A stretch of 8,947 bases of DNA from Corynebacterium accolens (GCF_030515985.1 NZ_CP100376.1:1492127-1501073), one strand, 5' to 3'; positions 1-5,902 are shown, numbered from the stretch's first letter. Notes: generated by a model not told the origin, from the sequence alone. Translations and numbers: made by a program.

Positions 1-1
1 C

Positions 2-22
2 CCCGGCCGCAACCGGGCTTTG
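2..22 (+). terminator. Possible terminator hairpin upstream of menE
   Basis: CCCGG (2-6) can pair with CCGGG (13-17) around the loop CCGCAA, followed by CTTTGT. This resembles the end of an intrinsic terminator for a gene to the left of the window. The stem is only 5 bp as seen, its left side is at the window edge, and the T-tract is short, so the call is weak. Its presence supports this stretch being non-coding even though the menE frame stays open to the window edge. Confidence 0.3.
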
Positions 23-36
23 TCCCGCCGTAGCCT

Positions 37-50
37 TAAGATCTACTGCC
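37..50 (+). promoter_or_regulatory. Candidate leaderless promoter of menE
   Basis: The hexamer TAAGAT (37-42) fits the actinobacterial -10 pattern TANNNT and ends 8 bases before the GTG start at 51. That spacing would put the transcription start at or next to the start codon. No Shine-Dalgarno sequence is visible before the GTG, which agrees with a leaderless mRNA. No convincing -35 box is seen. The promoter is inferred from pattern and spacing only. Confidence 0.45.
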
Positions 51-1187
51 GTGACTATCCTCGCCCCCTTGCCCGTTGATCCGCATGACCCCGCGGCCAT
101 CCTGCCGGACCTCGAATCAGCCATTGCCGGTAGGTCCTGCTTTTTGCCGCTGCCGCTTGCCGATGCCACCCGCGCCACCCTCCTGCGCAATTCCCAACGC
201 GCCGGCGAGCCCATCGCCGCGGACATCGCGCTCGTGGTCTCCACCTCAGGGTCCACCGGCACCCCAAAGGGCGCTCAACTAACGCCGGCCAACCTGGTCG
301 CCAGCGCCGATGCCACCCACCAGGTCCTCGGTGGCCCTGGGCAATGGCTCTTGGCGATGCCCGCCCACCACATCGCCGGCATCCAAGTCCTCGTCCGTTC
401 CCTGGTGGCCGGGGTGGATCCGCTCTGCCTCGATCTCAGCGCAGGCTTTAATATCTCCGCCTTCGCCCGCGCCGCCGCGGAGCTCTCCCGCACCGGTGAT
501 CGCACCTACACCGCGCTGACCCCGCTGCAACTGGCCAAGGCCATGGATACACCGGAAGGTATCGACGCGCTCCAGAGTTTCGATGCCATCTTGGTGGGCG
601 GGGCCGCCATCCACCCGCGCCTGCACGCCGCGGCCACGGAGCGGGGCATCACTATCACCACCACCTACGGTTCCTCCGAAACCGCCGGCGGCTGCGTCTA
701 CGATGGCCGCCCCCTGCCCGGGACGACCGCCCGCGTCCAAGACGGCCGCATCCTACTCGGCGGGCCCACCATCGCGCAGGGCTACCGCAACGCCCCAAGC
801 CACGAGGCGTTTCCCGGAAACGGGTGGTTTGCCACTTCCGATGCCGGCGTCATCGAAGATGGCATCCTCACCGTAACCGGACGCCTCGATAATGTCATCG
901 ACTCCGGTGGGCTCAAGCTGCACCCAGAGGTCTTGGAACGCGAGATCCTCCGCGTGCCGGGTGTTGAGGAGGCGTGTGTCGTCGGTATCCCGCACCCGCG
1001 GCTGGGCCAGGCCATCGTGGCCGCCTATACCGGTAATGCCGAGCTTGGCGATATCTTCGAAGCCCTCGAAGACGCCGAACTTCCCCGCTGGCAGCTGCCT
1101 AAGGACTTAAAGCGCCTCGCGGACTTTCCCACCACCGGCCCCGGCAAGATCGACCGCCAGGCCGTTGCCGCCCTCTTTAGCGCCTAA
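51..1187 (+). CDS. menE: o-Succinylbenzoate-CoA ligase (MenE)
   Basis: This acyl-adenylate-forming enzyme activates o-succinylbenzoate with ATP and CoA to OSB-CoA, the substrate of MenB, in cytosolic menaquinone synthesis. The 378-residue protein has the ANL-family motifs in order: the phosphate loop STSGSTGTPKG (64-74), TTYGSSETAGG (203-213), TSDAG (262-266, in place of the usual TGD), the hinge region GRLDN (277-281), and TGPGKIDR (362-369) with the expected catalytic lysine K366. It is shorter than E. coli or Bacillus MenE (about 450-490 residues) but matches the compact form I know from actinobacteria. The frame has no stop up to the window edge. I chose the GTG at 51 because the N-terminus then fits actinobacterial homologues and a -10-like box lies 8 bases upstream. 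The family contains many acyl-CoA ligases; the neighbouring menA supports the specific call. Confidence 0.9.
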   Translation: MTILAPLPVDPHDPAAILPDLESAIAGRSCFLPLPLADATRATLLRNSQRAGEPIAADIALVVSTSGSTGTPKGAQLTPANLVASADATHQVLGGPGQWLLAMPAHHIAGIQVLVRSLVAGVDPLCLDLSAGFNISAFARAAAELSRTGDRTYTALTPLQLAKAMDTPEGIDALQSFDAILVGGAAIHPRLHAAATERGITITTTYGSSETAGGCVYDGRPLPGTTARVQDGRILLGGPTIAQGYRNAPSHEAFPGNGWFATSDAGVIEDGILTVTGRLDNVIDSGGLKLHPEVLEREILRVPGVEEACVVGIPHPRLGQAIVAAYTGNAELGDIFEALEDAELPRWQLPKDLKRLADFPTTGPGKIDRQAVAALFSA

Positions 1188-1204
1188 CCTCCACCGCGGG
1201 CCCC

Positions 1205-1228
1205 GGCCTCGACTCCGGCCTCGGCCCC
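1205..1228 (+). repeat. Imperfect 12-bp tandem repeat in the menE-menA gap
   Basis: The 80-bp gap between menE and menA (1188-1267) contains two adjacent near-copies, GGCCTCGACTCC and GGCCTCGGCCCC, followed by a degenerate GGCTTCC. The GGCC elements could form short 4-5 bp stems, but no strong terminator with a T-tract is present. No clear TANNNT box at leaderless spacing precedes menA, so menA may be co-transcribed with menE. The repeat could simply be slippage in GC-rich DNA. Confidence 0.4.
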
Positions 1229-1267
1229 GGCTTCCTGATTGCTAAACGCTGCCAGCCCAGTGGCACA

Positions 1268-2173
1268 ATGGTGGCTATGACTTCATCAGCCGGTAATTAT
1301 TCCGCTACCGCACAGGATTGGATCAATGGCGCCCGCCCGCATACGTGGGCTAATGCCTTCGCACCCGTTATCGCCGGTACGGGCGCGGCCTTCGGCATTA
1401 ATAGCGGGCATATCGGCCGCGCGGTGCTCGCGCTCATCGTGGCGTGGGCGCTTATCATCGGCGTGAACTTTGCCAATGACCATTCCGATGGTATCCGCGG
1501 TACCGATGATGACCGCACCGGCCCGCAGCGCCTGACCGGCAGCGGGCTTGCGCAGCCGCGCCACGTGAAATACGCCGCCTTTGGCTGCTTTGCCGTCGCC
1601 GGTCTGGCCGGAATCTTCCTGTCGCTGGCCGCTGGTGCCTGGTGGCTCATCCTCATCGGTGCGCTGTGCATCGCCGGCGCGTGGTTTTATACCGGCGGCA
1701 AGAACCCCTACGGCTACCGCGGCCTGGGCGAGGTCGCCGTCTTTATATTCTTCGGCCTCGTCGCCGTGCTCGGCACCGAATTTACCCAAGCCGGTCGCAT
1801 TTCTTGGACGGGCCTGGCCCTCGCCATCGGCATCGGCGCCATGAGCTCCGGGGTGAACCTGGCCAATAATATCCGCGATATTCCCTCCGATGCCGAGGCC
1901 GGCAAGATCACCCTCGCGGTGCGGCTGGGCAATAAGAACGCCCGCCTGCTCTTTACCGGCCTGCTGCTGTTGCCCTTCATACTCACCATCGCGGTCGCCT
2001 TTGGCAGCTGGCTCGCGCTCGCAGGCCTGGTCTACTTCCCGTTTGCACTCCGCGCGGTGCGCACCGTCAACCGCGGCGCCACCGGACCCCAGCTCATCCC
2101 CGTGCTAGGGCTGACCGGGCGCGCCATGCTCATCTGGGCAGTCATCGAGGCCATCGCCGTCGCCCTCGTCTAG
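1268..2173 (+). CDS. menA: 1,4-Dihydroxy-2-naphthoate polyprenyltransferase (MenA)
   Basis: This integral-membrane UbiA-family enzyme joins 1,4-dihydroxy-2-naphthoate to a polyprenyl diphosphate, giving demethylmenaquinone with release of CO2 and diphosphate. The 301-residue length is typical. The first Asp-rich motif is NFANDHSDGIRGTD (67-80, with D71 and D74), which binds Mg-diphosphate in the family. The second is NNIRDIPSDAEAGK (200-213). Six to eight hydrophobic helices are visible, for example around 51-69, 104-121, 126-140, 155-170, 226-246 and 249-262. The N-terminal ARPHTWANAFAPV (22-34) is characteristic of MenA. Starts at 1268 (ATG), 1271 (GTG) or 1277 (ATG) are all possible, and none has a strong ribosome binding site. 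It follows menE by 80 bp on the same strand, placing two menaquinone steps together. Confidence 0.93.
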   Translation: MVAMTSSAGNYSATAQDWINGARPHTWANAFAPVIAGTGAAFGINSGHIGRAVLALIVAWALIIGVNFANDHSDGIRGTDDDRTGPQRLTGSGLAQPRHVKYAAFGCFAVAGLAGIFLSLAAGAWWLILIGALCIAGAWFYTGGKNPYGYRGLGEVAVFIFFGLVAVLGTEFTQAGRISWTGLALAIGIGAMSSGVNLANNIRDIPSDAEAGKITLAVRLGNKNARLLFTGLLLLPFILTIAVAFGSWLALAGLVYFPFALRAVRTVNRGATGPQLIPVLGLTGRAMLIWAVIEAIAVALV

Positions 2174-2177
2174 TCAA

Positions 2178-2202
2178 GGGCCAGGCTTGCGCGCCTAGGC
2201 CT
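2178..2202. terminator. Weak hairpin between convergent menA and the DUF4229 gene
   Basis: GGCCAGGC (2179-2186) can pair with GCCT-A-GGCC (2193-2201) around the loop TTGCGC, leaving one bulged A. It lies between the menA stop (2171-2173) and the end of the opposing gene, overlapping the latter's stop codon (2195-2197). No T-tract follows on either strand, so if it terminates transcription it is not a classical intrinsic terminator. Confidence 0.3.
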
Positions 2203-2518
2203 CCGCGCGGCCTTCCAATTCGGCTTGCACCCAGCGCTTGTGCGCCTTGCGCTGCGCGGAGTATTCCGCCAGCGTCTGCGTGGCCTCGATGCGCCAGTTT
2301 TTAAACATCAGCATCGATAGCGGCAGGGCAACAAAGAGCGCCAGGAGCGCTGCCATGAGGACGGGGATGGGGAAACCAATCGCTACCGCCAGCAGCTCAA
2401 TGACCGCGGTGAGCGCGATAAAAAGCACCACGCGCGCGAGCCCGTATTTCCAAAGCGCCTTGCGGGAGCGACGGCGCAGTTCGGGGTCCGGTTTCGGTGG
2501 CTCAGGGTTGTGCGTCAT
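2195..2518 (-). CDS. Small two-helix membrane protein, DUF4229-type
   Basis: The 107-residue protein has a Pro-rich polar N-terminus (1-12), a basic stretch RRRSRK (15-20), two hydrophobic helices (about 28-48 and 51-72) and a charged, probably helical C-terminus (73-107). Size, helical hairpin and basic flanks fit the DUF4229 family of actinobacterial membrane proteins, whose function is unknown. The open frame extends to 2629, but I chose the ATG at 2518 because a TACAAT -10-like box (2532-2527) lies 8 bases upstream, which fits leaderless expression. The extra upstream residues would also run through the divergent promoter. It converges with menA and diverges from the small plus-strand gene at 2557. 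No catalytic motif is visible. The family assignment is from general appearance, not a search. Confidence 0.7.
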   Translation of the reverse strand: MTHNPEPPKPDPELRRRSRKALWKYGLARVVLFIALTAVIELLAVAIGFPIPVLMAALLALFVALPLSMLMFKNWRIEATQTLAEYSAQRKAHKRWVQAELEGRAEA

Positions 2519-2532
2519 GGGGGTCGATTGTA
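2519..2532 (-). promoter_or_regulatory. Candidate leaderless promoter of the DUF4229-type gene
   Basis: Read on the minus strand, TACAAT (2532-2527) matches TANNNT and is 5 of 6 to the TATAAT consensus. Eight bases separate it from the ATG at 2518, and no Shine-Dalgarno sequence is present (the intervening bases are CGACCCCC). Transcription would begin at or next to the start codon. The -35 region is not recognisable. Confidence 0.5.
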
Positions 2533-2541
2533 CGCCGTACA
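2529..2541. promoter_or_regulatory. 13-bp inverted repeat between divergent promoters
   Basis: TGTAC (2529-2533) and GTACA (2537-2541) are perfect inverted arms around GCC. The repeat overlaps the minus-strand -10 box (2527-2532) and ends three bases before the plus-strand -10 box (2544-2549). A dimeric regulator bound here could control both promoters. The arms are short, so chance is a real alternative. Confidence 0.35.
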
Positions 2542-2543
2542 GG

Positions 2544-2556
2544 TAGAATAATCTGC
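2544..2556 (+). promoter_or_regulatory. Candidate leaderless promoter of the small membrane-protein gene
   Basis: TAGAAT (2544-2549) fits TANNNT and is 5 of 6 to TATAAT. Seven bases separate it from the ATG at 2557 and there is no Shine-Dalgarno sequence, so the transcript is probably leaderless. No clear -35 box is visible. It lies back to back with the minus-strand promoter; the two start codons are only 38 bp apart. Confidence 0.55.
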
Positions 2557-2832
2557 ATGGGTCGACTAATCCTCCTACTGCTTTTTGTCCTCGCCGCCTA
2601 CCTGGTGTGGAAGGCCTTTGGGCCATCATCCTGGAAGTCCCGCCAGGTTGAAGAACAACCGCGTTCCATCAAGGGCCCCGATGATGACGAGGAGTTCCTG
2701 TGGAACCTGGAAAAGGAGCGCTTCAAGCAGCGCCGCAAACAGGAGGTCGAGGAAGAAAAACGCCGCCAGCGCCGCACTCGCGACGCCGACGGCAACAATG
2801 GTTCAAAGGGCCAAGAAGACAACCAGGATTAA
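2557..2832 (+). CDS. Small membrane-anchored charged protein, function unknown
   Basis: The 91-residue protein begins with one hydrophobic helix (about 3-21), followed by a polar linker, an acidic patch PDDDEEF (41-47), LWNLEKERF (48-56), and a highly charged Lys/Arg/Glu-rich stretch (57-74) likely to be helical or coiled-coil. The C-terminal tail is polar and disordered-looking. The first helix would act as a signal anchor; the Lys and Arg residues lie mostly after it, which favours a cytoplasmic C-terminus. I chose the ATG at 2557 over an in-frame ATG at 2497 because a -10 box lies 7 bases before it and the hydrophobic segment then starts at the N-terminus. Its stop overlaps the stop of the opposing XRE gene. 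I recall similar short hypothetical proteins in corynebacteria but know no function. Confidence 0.75.
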   Translation: MGRLILLLLFVLAAYLVWKAFGPSSWKSRQVEEQPRSIKGPDDDEEFLWNLEKERFKQRRKQEVEEEKRRQRRTRDADGNNGSKGQEDNQD

Positions 2833-3086
2833 TCCTTTGGCACGAACCGCATCTCCAAGCCCAGCGCTTCTGCCACGGCGGTAACCTTTTCCCACCGCAC
2901 GCCTGCCCCACCGTGTTCGATGGTGTGGAGGGTGGAGCGGGAGATGTGGGCGGCATCGGCAAGCTGCTGCTGGACGATGCCCAACTCACGCCGCCGCTGC
3001 GCAATCTGCGCGCCCAAGCCCAGGATGAGCTCGTTATCGCCGGCGGGCTTTCCCTGCTTATTGCGCGGGCTATGGTTGGTGGCCAT
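2829..3086 (-). CDS. XRE-family helix-turn-helix regulator
   Basis: This 85-residue protein is almost entirely a Cro/C1-type DNA-binding domain. It has a polar N-terminal tail (1-18), first helix GAQIAQRRRELG (25-36), HTH scaffold VQQQLADAA (38-46), recognition helix ISRSTLHTIEHG (48-59), then WEKVTAVAEALGLEMRFV (65-82), which closes the five-helix fold as in HipB/y4mF-like regulators. There is no sensor domain. Its ATG directly abuts the ccsB stop (TAAATG), so it is probably translationally coupled to ccsB and expressed with the cytochrome c maturation genes. No partner toxin lies beside it. Its stop overlaps the stop of the opposing small membrane-protein gene by three bases. The target is unknown; the 18-bp palindrome before ccsB is a possible operator, which is inference. 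Confidence 0.85.
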   Translation of the reverse strand: MATNHSPRNKQGKPAGDNELILGLGAQIAQRRRELGIVQQQLADAAHISRSTLHTIEHGGAGVRWEKVTAVAEALGLEMRFVPKD

Positions 3087-4184
3087 TTAGTTCAGCCCCG
3101 CATAGGAGTGCAGGCCGGAGACCACCATATTGATGAAGAAGAGGTTGAATACCATCGCCGCCATGGCCAAAACGTTGATCCACGGCGCCGCCTTGCGGAA
3201 GGCCGGGGTGGCGCGCGCATGCAGGTAGGCCGCATAAAGAATCCAGGTGGCAAAGGACATGGTTTCCTTCGGATCCCAGCCCCAGAAGCGACCCCACGCG
3301 GATTCGGCCCAGATGGCACCCAAGATGATGCCTAGGCCCAGGGTGGGCAGGGTGATAACGGCCAAGCGGTACGCCAAGCGGTCAATCTTGGCCGCGGATG
3401 GCAGCGGATAAGCCAGAGCACCAAAAATGCCACGCTCCGCGTTCTTTGGCTGCCACTGGCGCAACAGGGTCAATAGCGAGATGATGCCGGAAATGATGCC
3501 GATGGACGCGCCCAAGGACACCACCGTGACGTGAATGGGCAGCCAGTGCGATTGCAGGGCCGGCACCACAGGTGCGGACTCCGCATACAGCTTGGTAGAC
3601 CCGTAAAACATCAGCGCCAGCACTGGGGTAAGGATCCACGGCCAGACCGTGCGCCATTCCTTGCGCTGCATGGCGATATTGCCCACCAAGAGCACGCCGA
3701 AGGACACCATCAACACGTACTCGTAAAGGTTGCCAAACGGGAAACGCCCCGTGGCCAGCCCGCGCAGCACGATAGCCGCGGCGTGCAGGGCAATGCCCAC
3801 CCACATCAGCGAGCTGGTCATGCCGCCAAGCTTATCCAGCTTGCGTTCCTTGTCCGCGACTTCTTCCTCGCTCAAGGTTGCAGCCGCAGACGACGCCTCA
3901 GCCTCGTAGTCGGTGCCGACATCCGTTGCGCCCGTGCCGGTTGCAGCGTCAGCACCGGTATCGCCGCCGCCAGCTCCGGCGGCGGGAGCAGCCGCGGCAC
4001 CAGCCTCGGCTCCAGCGCCGACCAATACCTTGGACGCCTCCGAGCGGTTGACGCGGTGCGCCTCGATAAGGCTGCGTATGCGGCCGTAGTACAACAGCGA
4101 CATAAGAAGCGCGACGCAGTACACCACGAATGCGGTCTGCACCGCGAGATCCGAGAAGTTCGACAGATTCTGATCGATCTGCAA
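3087..4184 (-). CDS. ccsB: Cytochrome c maturation protein CcsB/CcsA-type (haem handling, System II)
   Basis: This membrane protein works with ResB to move haem across the membrane and attach it to apocytochrome c. Counting from the TTG at 4184 (365 residues), about eight helices are visible: 14-33, 125-141, 154-173, 180-195, 214-241, 270-293, 308-324 and 334-358. The hallmark WWD signature is WGRFWGWDPKE (297-307). Candidate haem-ligand histidines are H134, H218 (in WLPIHV) and H359. FPFGNLYEY (148-156) is also typical. The second region (about 56-115) is an Ala/Gly/acid-rich linker, probably disordered. An earlier in-frame GTG at 4205 would add seven residues. I prefer TTG 4184 because AGGTGG lies 6 bases upstream and the N-terminus then begins at the family-like stretch IDQNLSNFSDL. 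It is followed immediately by the XRE gene. Confidence 0.9.
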   Translation of the reverse strand: MQIDQNLSNFSDLAVQTAFVVYCVALLMSLLYYGRIRSLIEAHRVNRSEASKVLVGAGAEAGAAAAPAAGAGGGDTGADAATGTGATDVGTDYEAEASSAAATLSEEEVADKERKLDKLGGMTSSLMWVGIALHAAAIVLRGLATGRFPFGNLYEYVLMVSFGVLLVGNIAMQRKEWRTVWPWILTPVLALMFYGSTKLYAESAPVVPALQSHWLPIHVTVVSLGASIGIISGIISLLTLLRQWQPKNAERGIFGALAYPLPSAAKIDRLAYRLAVITLPTLGLGIILGAIWAESAWGRFWGWDPKETMSFATWILYAAYLHARATPAFRKAAPWINVLAMAAMVFNLFFINMVVSGLHSYAGLN

Positions 4185-4190
4185 GGGAGT

Positions 4191-4196
4191 CCACCT
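4191..4196 (-). promoter_or_regulatory. Ribosome binding site deciding the ccsB start
   Basis: Read on the minus strand, AGGTGG (4196-4191) matches 5 of 6 bases of AGGAGG and is 6 bases from the TTG at 4184. The alternative GTG at 4205 has no purine-rich element at a usable distance. This favours the TTG start. Confidence 0.55.
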
Positions 4197-4226
4197 AGCC
4201 TTCACACGTGCGGGATGATGCTGATT

Positions 4227-4255
4227 ACCTTACTCATGCACACAGCGGGATCCAA
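4227..4255 (-). promoter_or_regulatory. Candidate internal promoter of ccsB
   Basis: Read on the minus strand, TTGGAT (4255-4250, 4 of 6 to TTGACA) and TAAGGT (4232-4227, fits TANNNT) are separated by exactly 17 bases. Transcription would start near 4220, about 36 bases before the TTG start of ccsB. This would allow ccsB and the XRE gene to be transcribed apart from hemL-resB. The -10 box is weak outside the conserved T, A and T positions. Confidence 0.35.
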
Positions 4256-4267
4256 CTATAGTTGGAT
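4250..4267. promoter_or_regulatory. Perfect 18-bp palindrome, candidate operator
   Basis: ATCCAACTATAGTTGGAT is identical to its own reverse complement. It starts at the last base of the resB stop codon and covers the TTGGAT hexamer proposed as the -35 box for ccsB. As RNA it could fold into a 7-bp stem with a UAUA loop, but the following minus-strand bases CCCGCTGTG contain no U-tract, so an intrinsic terminator is unlikely. Perfect twofold symmetry and its place over a promoter element suggest a binding site for a dimeric regulator. Confidence 0.5.
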
Positions 4268-5898
4268 TACTCATCAGTATAGAGTTTGTCTTCTTCCACC
4301 TCATCTGGATCCGGAAGCTCCAAGAGCGCGCGGTGCAGCTCATGGAATTCCTCGGACCAGCCGGCGCGGTCGGTGCGGGCGAGACCACCCATCTCAATGG
4401 TGGTGCCGCCGGCGGAATCCGGCCGCAGGCGAATATAGACGCGGCGGCGCTTAATCATCAACGAGGCCACCAGGGATACCAACATGATTAGCGCGGATGC
4501 CAGCACCCACTTCTGGAATGGGTCATAGGAGACCTGATAATTGGCAAACTCGTTGGCGCCGTTGAAGGTGATCTTGGTGCCATCGTCAAGCGTGACGTCA
4601 TCGCCTTGGCTCAGGTTCACGCGGTCGATCTTCTGCAGCTGCCCGGAGTGTACGAGGCTTGAATCCAGCGAAAAGAGCGACTGCGGCGTACCGGTATCGA
4701 GGCCAGCATCGCCGCGGTAAATATCGACCGCCAGCGCCGGATCATTCAGGCCCGGGTGAGAGGACTGCAAAAGCTTGCCGTTCTCACCGCTCCACTCGGC
4801 CGTTGGGGCGAAGAGGCCCTGGATGGCCAGCTGGTTTTGGCGGCGCTCGAAAAGATCCGGGTACATGCCCGCCGGCGGGTCAAAGCGCAGCACGCCCGAA
4901 GACAGGAAGAAGGTCGTGTCAGTGGGCTGGAATTGAATGGTCTGCGTGCGCTTTTCACCATCCGGCCACTCCACGGTCACCGTCGGCGCATAGCCGTGGC
5001 CCTGCAGGTAGACGCGGTTTTGTGCCAGGCGCAGCGGGTGGTTGACCTTGAGCTCGTAGTCCTTCCATTCGGAAGGATCCTTATAAATATCGTCGCCTTC
5101 CGCATAAGAGACATTGGAGGTAAACATCTCCGCCTGGCCATTGGGCAGGTACTTCGCGGTGAAGTCGTGCGCGGTCATGCAGAAGGGGTGGAGCCCGGTG
5201 CCATCGAAAAGCGGCCCTGCCCGGAAGGAGTCAAAGTTCGAGGTGGAGGTATTACAGAACTCCGTGGACTGCTCCAGCGAGGTATTGCCGCCCTGCGAGC
5301 CGGATTCCGTAACCACGATGACCTGGCCCTCGTAGTTGACCAGGCGGCCGGCGGCCACGGTGACCAAGATCGCCACCAGGGCGACGTGGAAAATGAGGTT
5401 GGCCAGCTCGCGGCCGTAGCCGCGCTCAGCGGAAAAGGCGTGCACCCCGGCGCGGTCCTCATTCGGGGTGTATTCTGCCACGCGCCACTTTTTCAGGCGC
5501 TTGTGGATCTCCGCGCTGAGTTCTTCCTCGCTCTTATCCGAATGCCCCTCGGCGCTTAGCGGCAGGCGGTGCAGGTACTTCGGCGCGCGCGTGGGCTGTG
5601 TGCGCCACGCCTTGTAGTGATCGATCGAGCGCGGAATGATGCAGCCAATGAGCGAGACCGCCAACAGCAGGAAGATGGCTTGGAACCAGATGGAGGAAAA
5701 GACATCAAAAAGCTGCAGCTTATCGTAGATTTCCGCCACGGTGCCATTGGATTCGATGAACTCCTGCACGTTCTGCTCGTTCAGATCGCGCTGCGGCAAG
5801 AGGGAGCCGGGGATGGCGGCGAGCGCCAGCAGGAAAAGCAGGGCCAGCGCGGTGCGCATGCTGGTAAGCCAGCGCCAGGCTTTGCGGATATATTTCAC
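4267..5898 (-). CDS. resB: Cytochrome c biogenesis protein ResB
   Basis: ResB is the partner of CcsB in the System II haem export and ligation complex of the plasma membrane. The 543 residues match the usual length (about 540). Helices lie at about 15-35, 70-90, 166-184 and 464-483. A large extracytoplasmic domain (185-463) sits between the third and fourth, and a cytoplasmic tail (484-543) ends in an acidic stretch. H171, at the start of the third helix in NLIFHVALVAILV (167-179), corresponds to the conserved ResB haem-ligand histidine. The outer domain has two cysteines, C215 and C240, in a region with FDSFRAGPLFDGTGLHPF (222-239). The start is GTG 5898, with AGGAG 4 bases upstream, and lies 7 bases after the ccdA stop. 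ccsB follows after a gap containing a palindrome and a possible promoter. Confidence 0.93.
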   Translation of the reverse strand: MKYIRKAWRWLTSMRTALALLFLLALAAIPGSLLPQRDLNEQNVQEFIESNGTVAEIYDKLQLFDVFSSIWFQAIFLLLAVSLIGCIIPRSIDHYKAWRTQPTRAPKYLHRLPLSAEGHSDKSEEELSAEIHKRLKKWRVAEYTPNEDRAGVHAFSAERGYGRELANLIFHVALVAILVTVAAGRLVNYEGQVIVVTESGSQGGNTSLEQSTEFCNTSTSNFDSFRAGPLFDGTGLHPFCMTAHDFTAKYLPNGQAEMFTSNVSYAEGDDIYKDPSEWKDYELKVNHPLRLAQNRVYLQGHGYAPTVTVEWPDGEKRTQTIQFQPTDTTFFLSSGVLRFDPPAGMYPDLFERRQNQLAIQGLFAPTAEWSGENGKLLQSSHPGLNDPALAVDIYRGDAGLDTGTPQSLFSLDSSLVHSGQLQKIDRVNLSQGDDVTLDDGTKITFNGANEFANYQVSYDPFQKWVLASALIMLVSLVASLMIKRRRVYIRLRPDSAGGTTIEMGGLARTDRAGWSEEFHELHRALLELPDPDEVEEDKLYTDE

Positions 5899-5902
5899 GT
5901 TT

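Noticed and set aside
2829..3086. XRE protein as the antitoxin of a toxin-antitoxin pair
   Set aside because: Neither neighbour resembles a toxin: one side is ccsB, the other a convergent anchored protein.
2700..3335. 211-residue plus-strand open frame across the small membrane-protein gene, the XRE gene and the end of ccsB
   Set aside because: It overlaps three supported genes and shows no protein features of its own.
4202..4237. 11-codon open frame (MSKVISIIPHV) before ccsB on the minus strand, a possible leader peptide
   Set aside because: It has no ribosome binding site, its ATG lies upstream of the most plausible transcription start (near 4220), and there is no run of regulatory codons or attenuator pair.
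4250..4267. The palindrome as an intrinsic terminator of resB
   Set aside because: The stem is AT-containing and short, and no U-tract follows on the minus strand.
3531..4454. 307-residue plus-strand open frame opposite ccsB and the end of resB
   Set aside because: It runs antisense to two clear membrane-protein genes, crosses their gap, is rich in Arg/Gly/His as expected of a GC-rich shadow frame, and has no recognisable domain.
4756..5559. 267-residue plus-strand open frame opposite resB
   Set aside because: It lies fully within resB, has no domain and no upstream signals; it is explained by high GC content.
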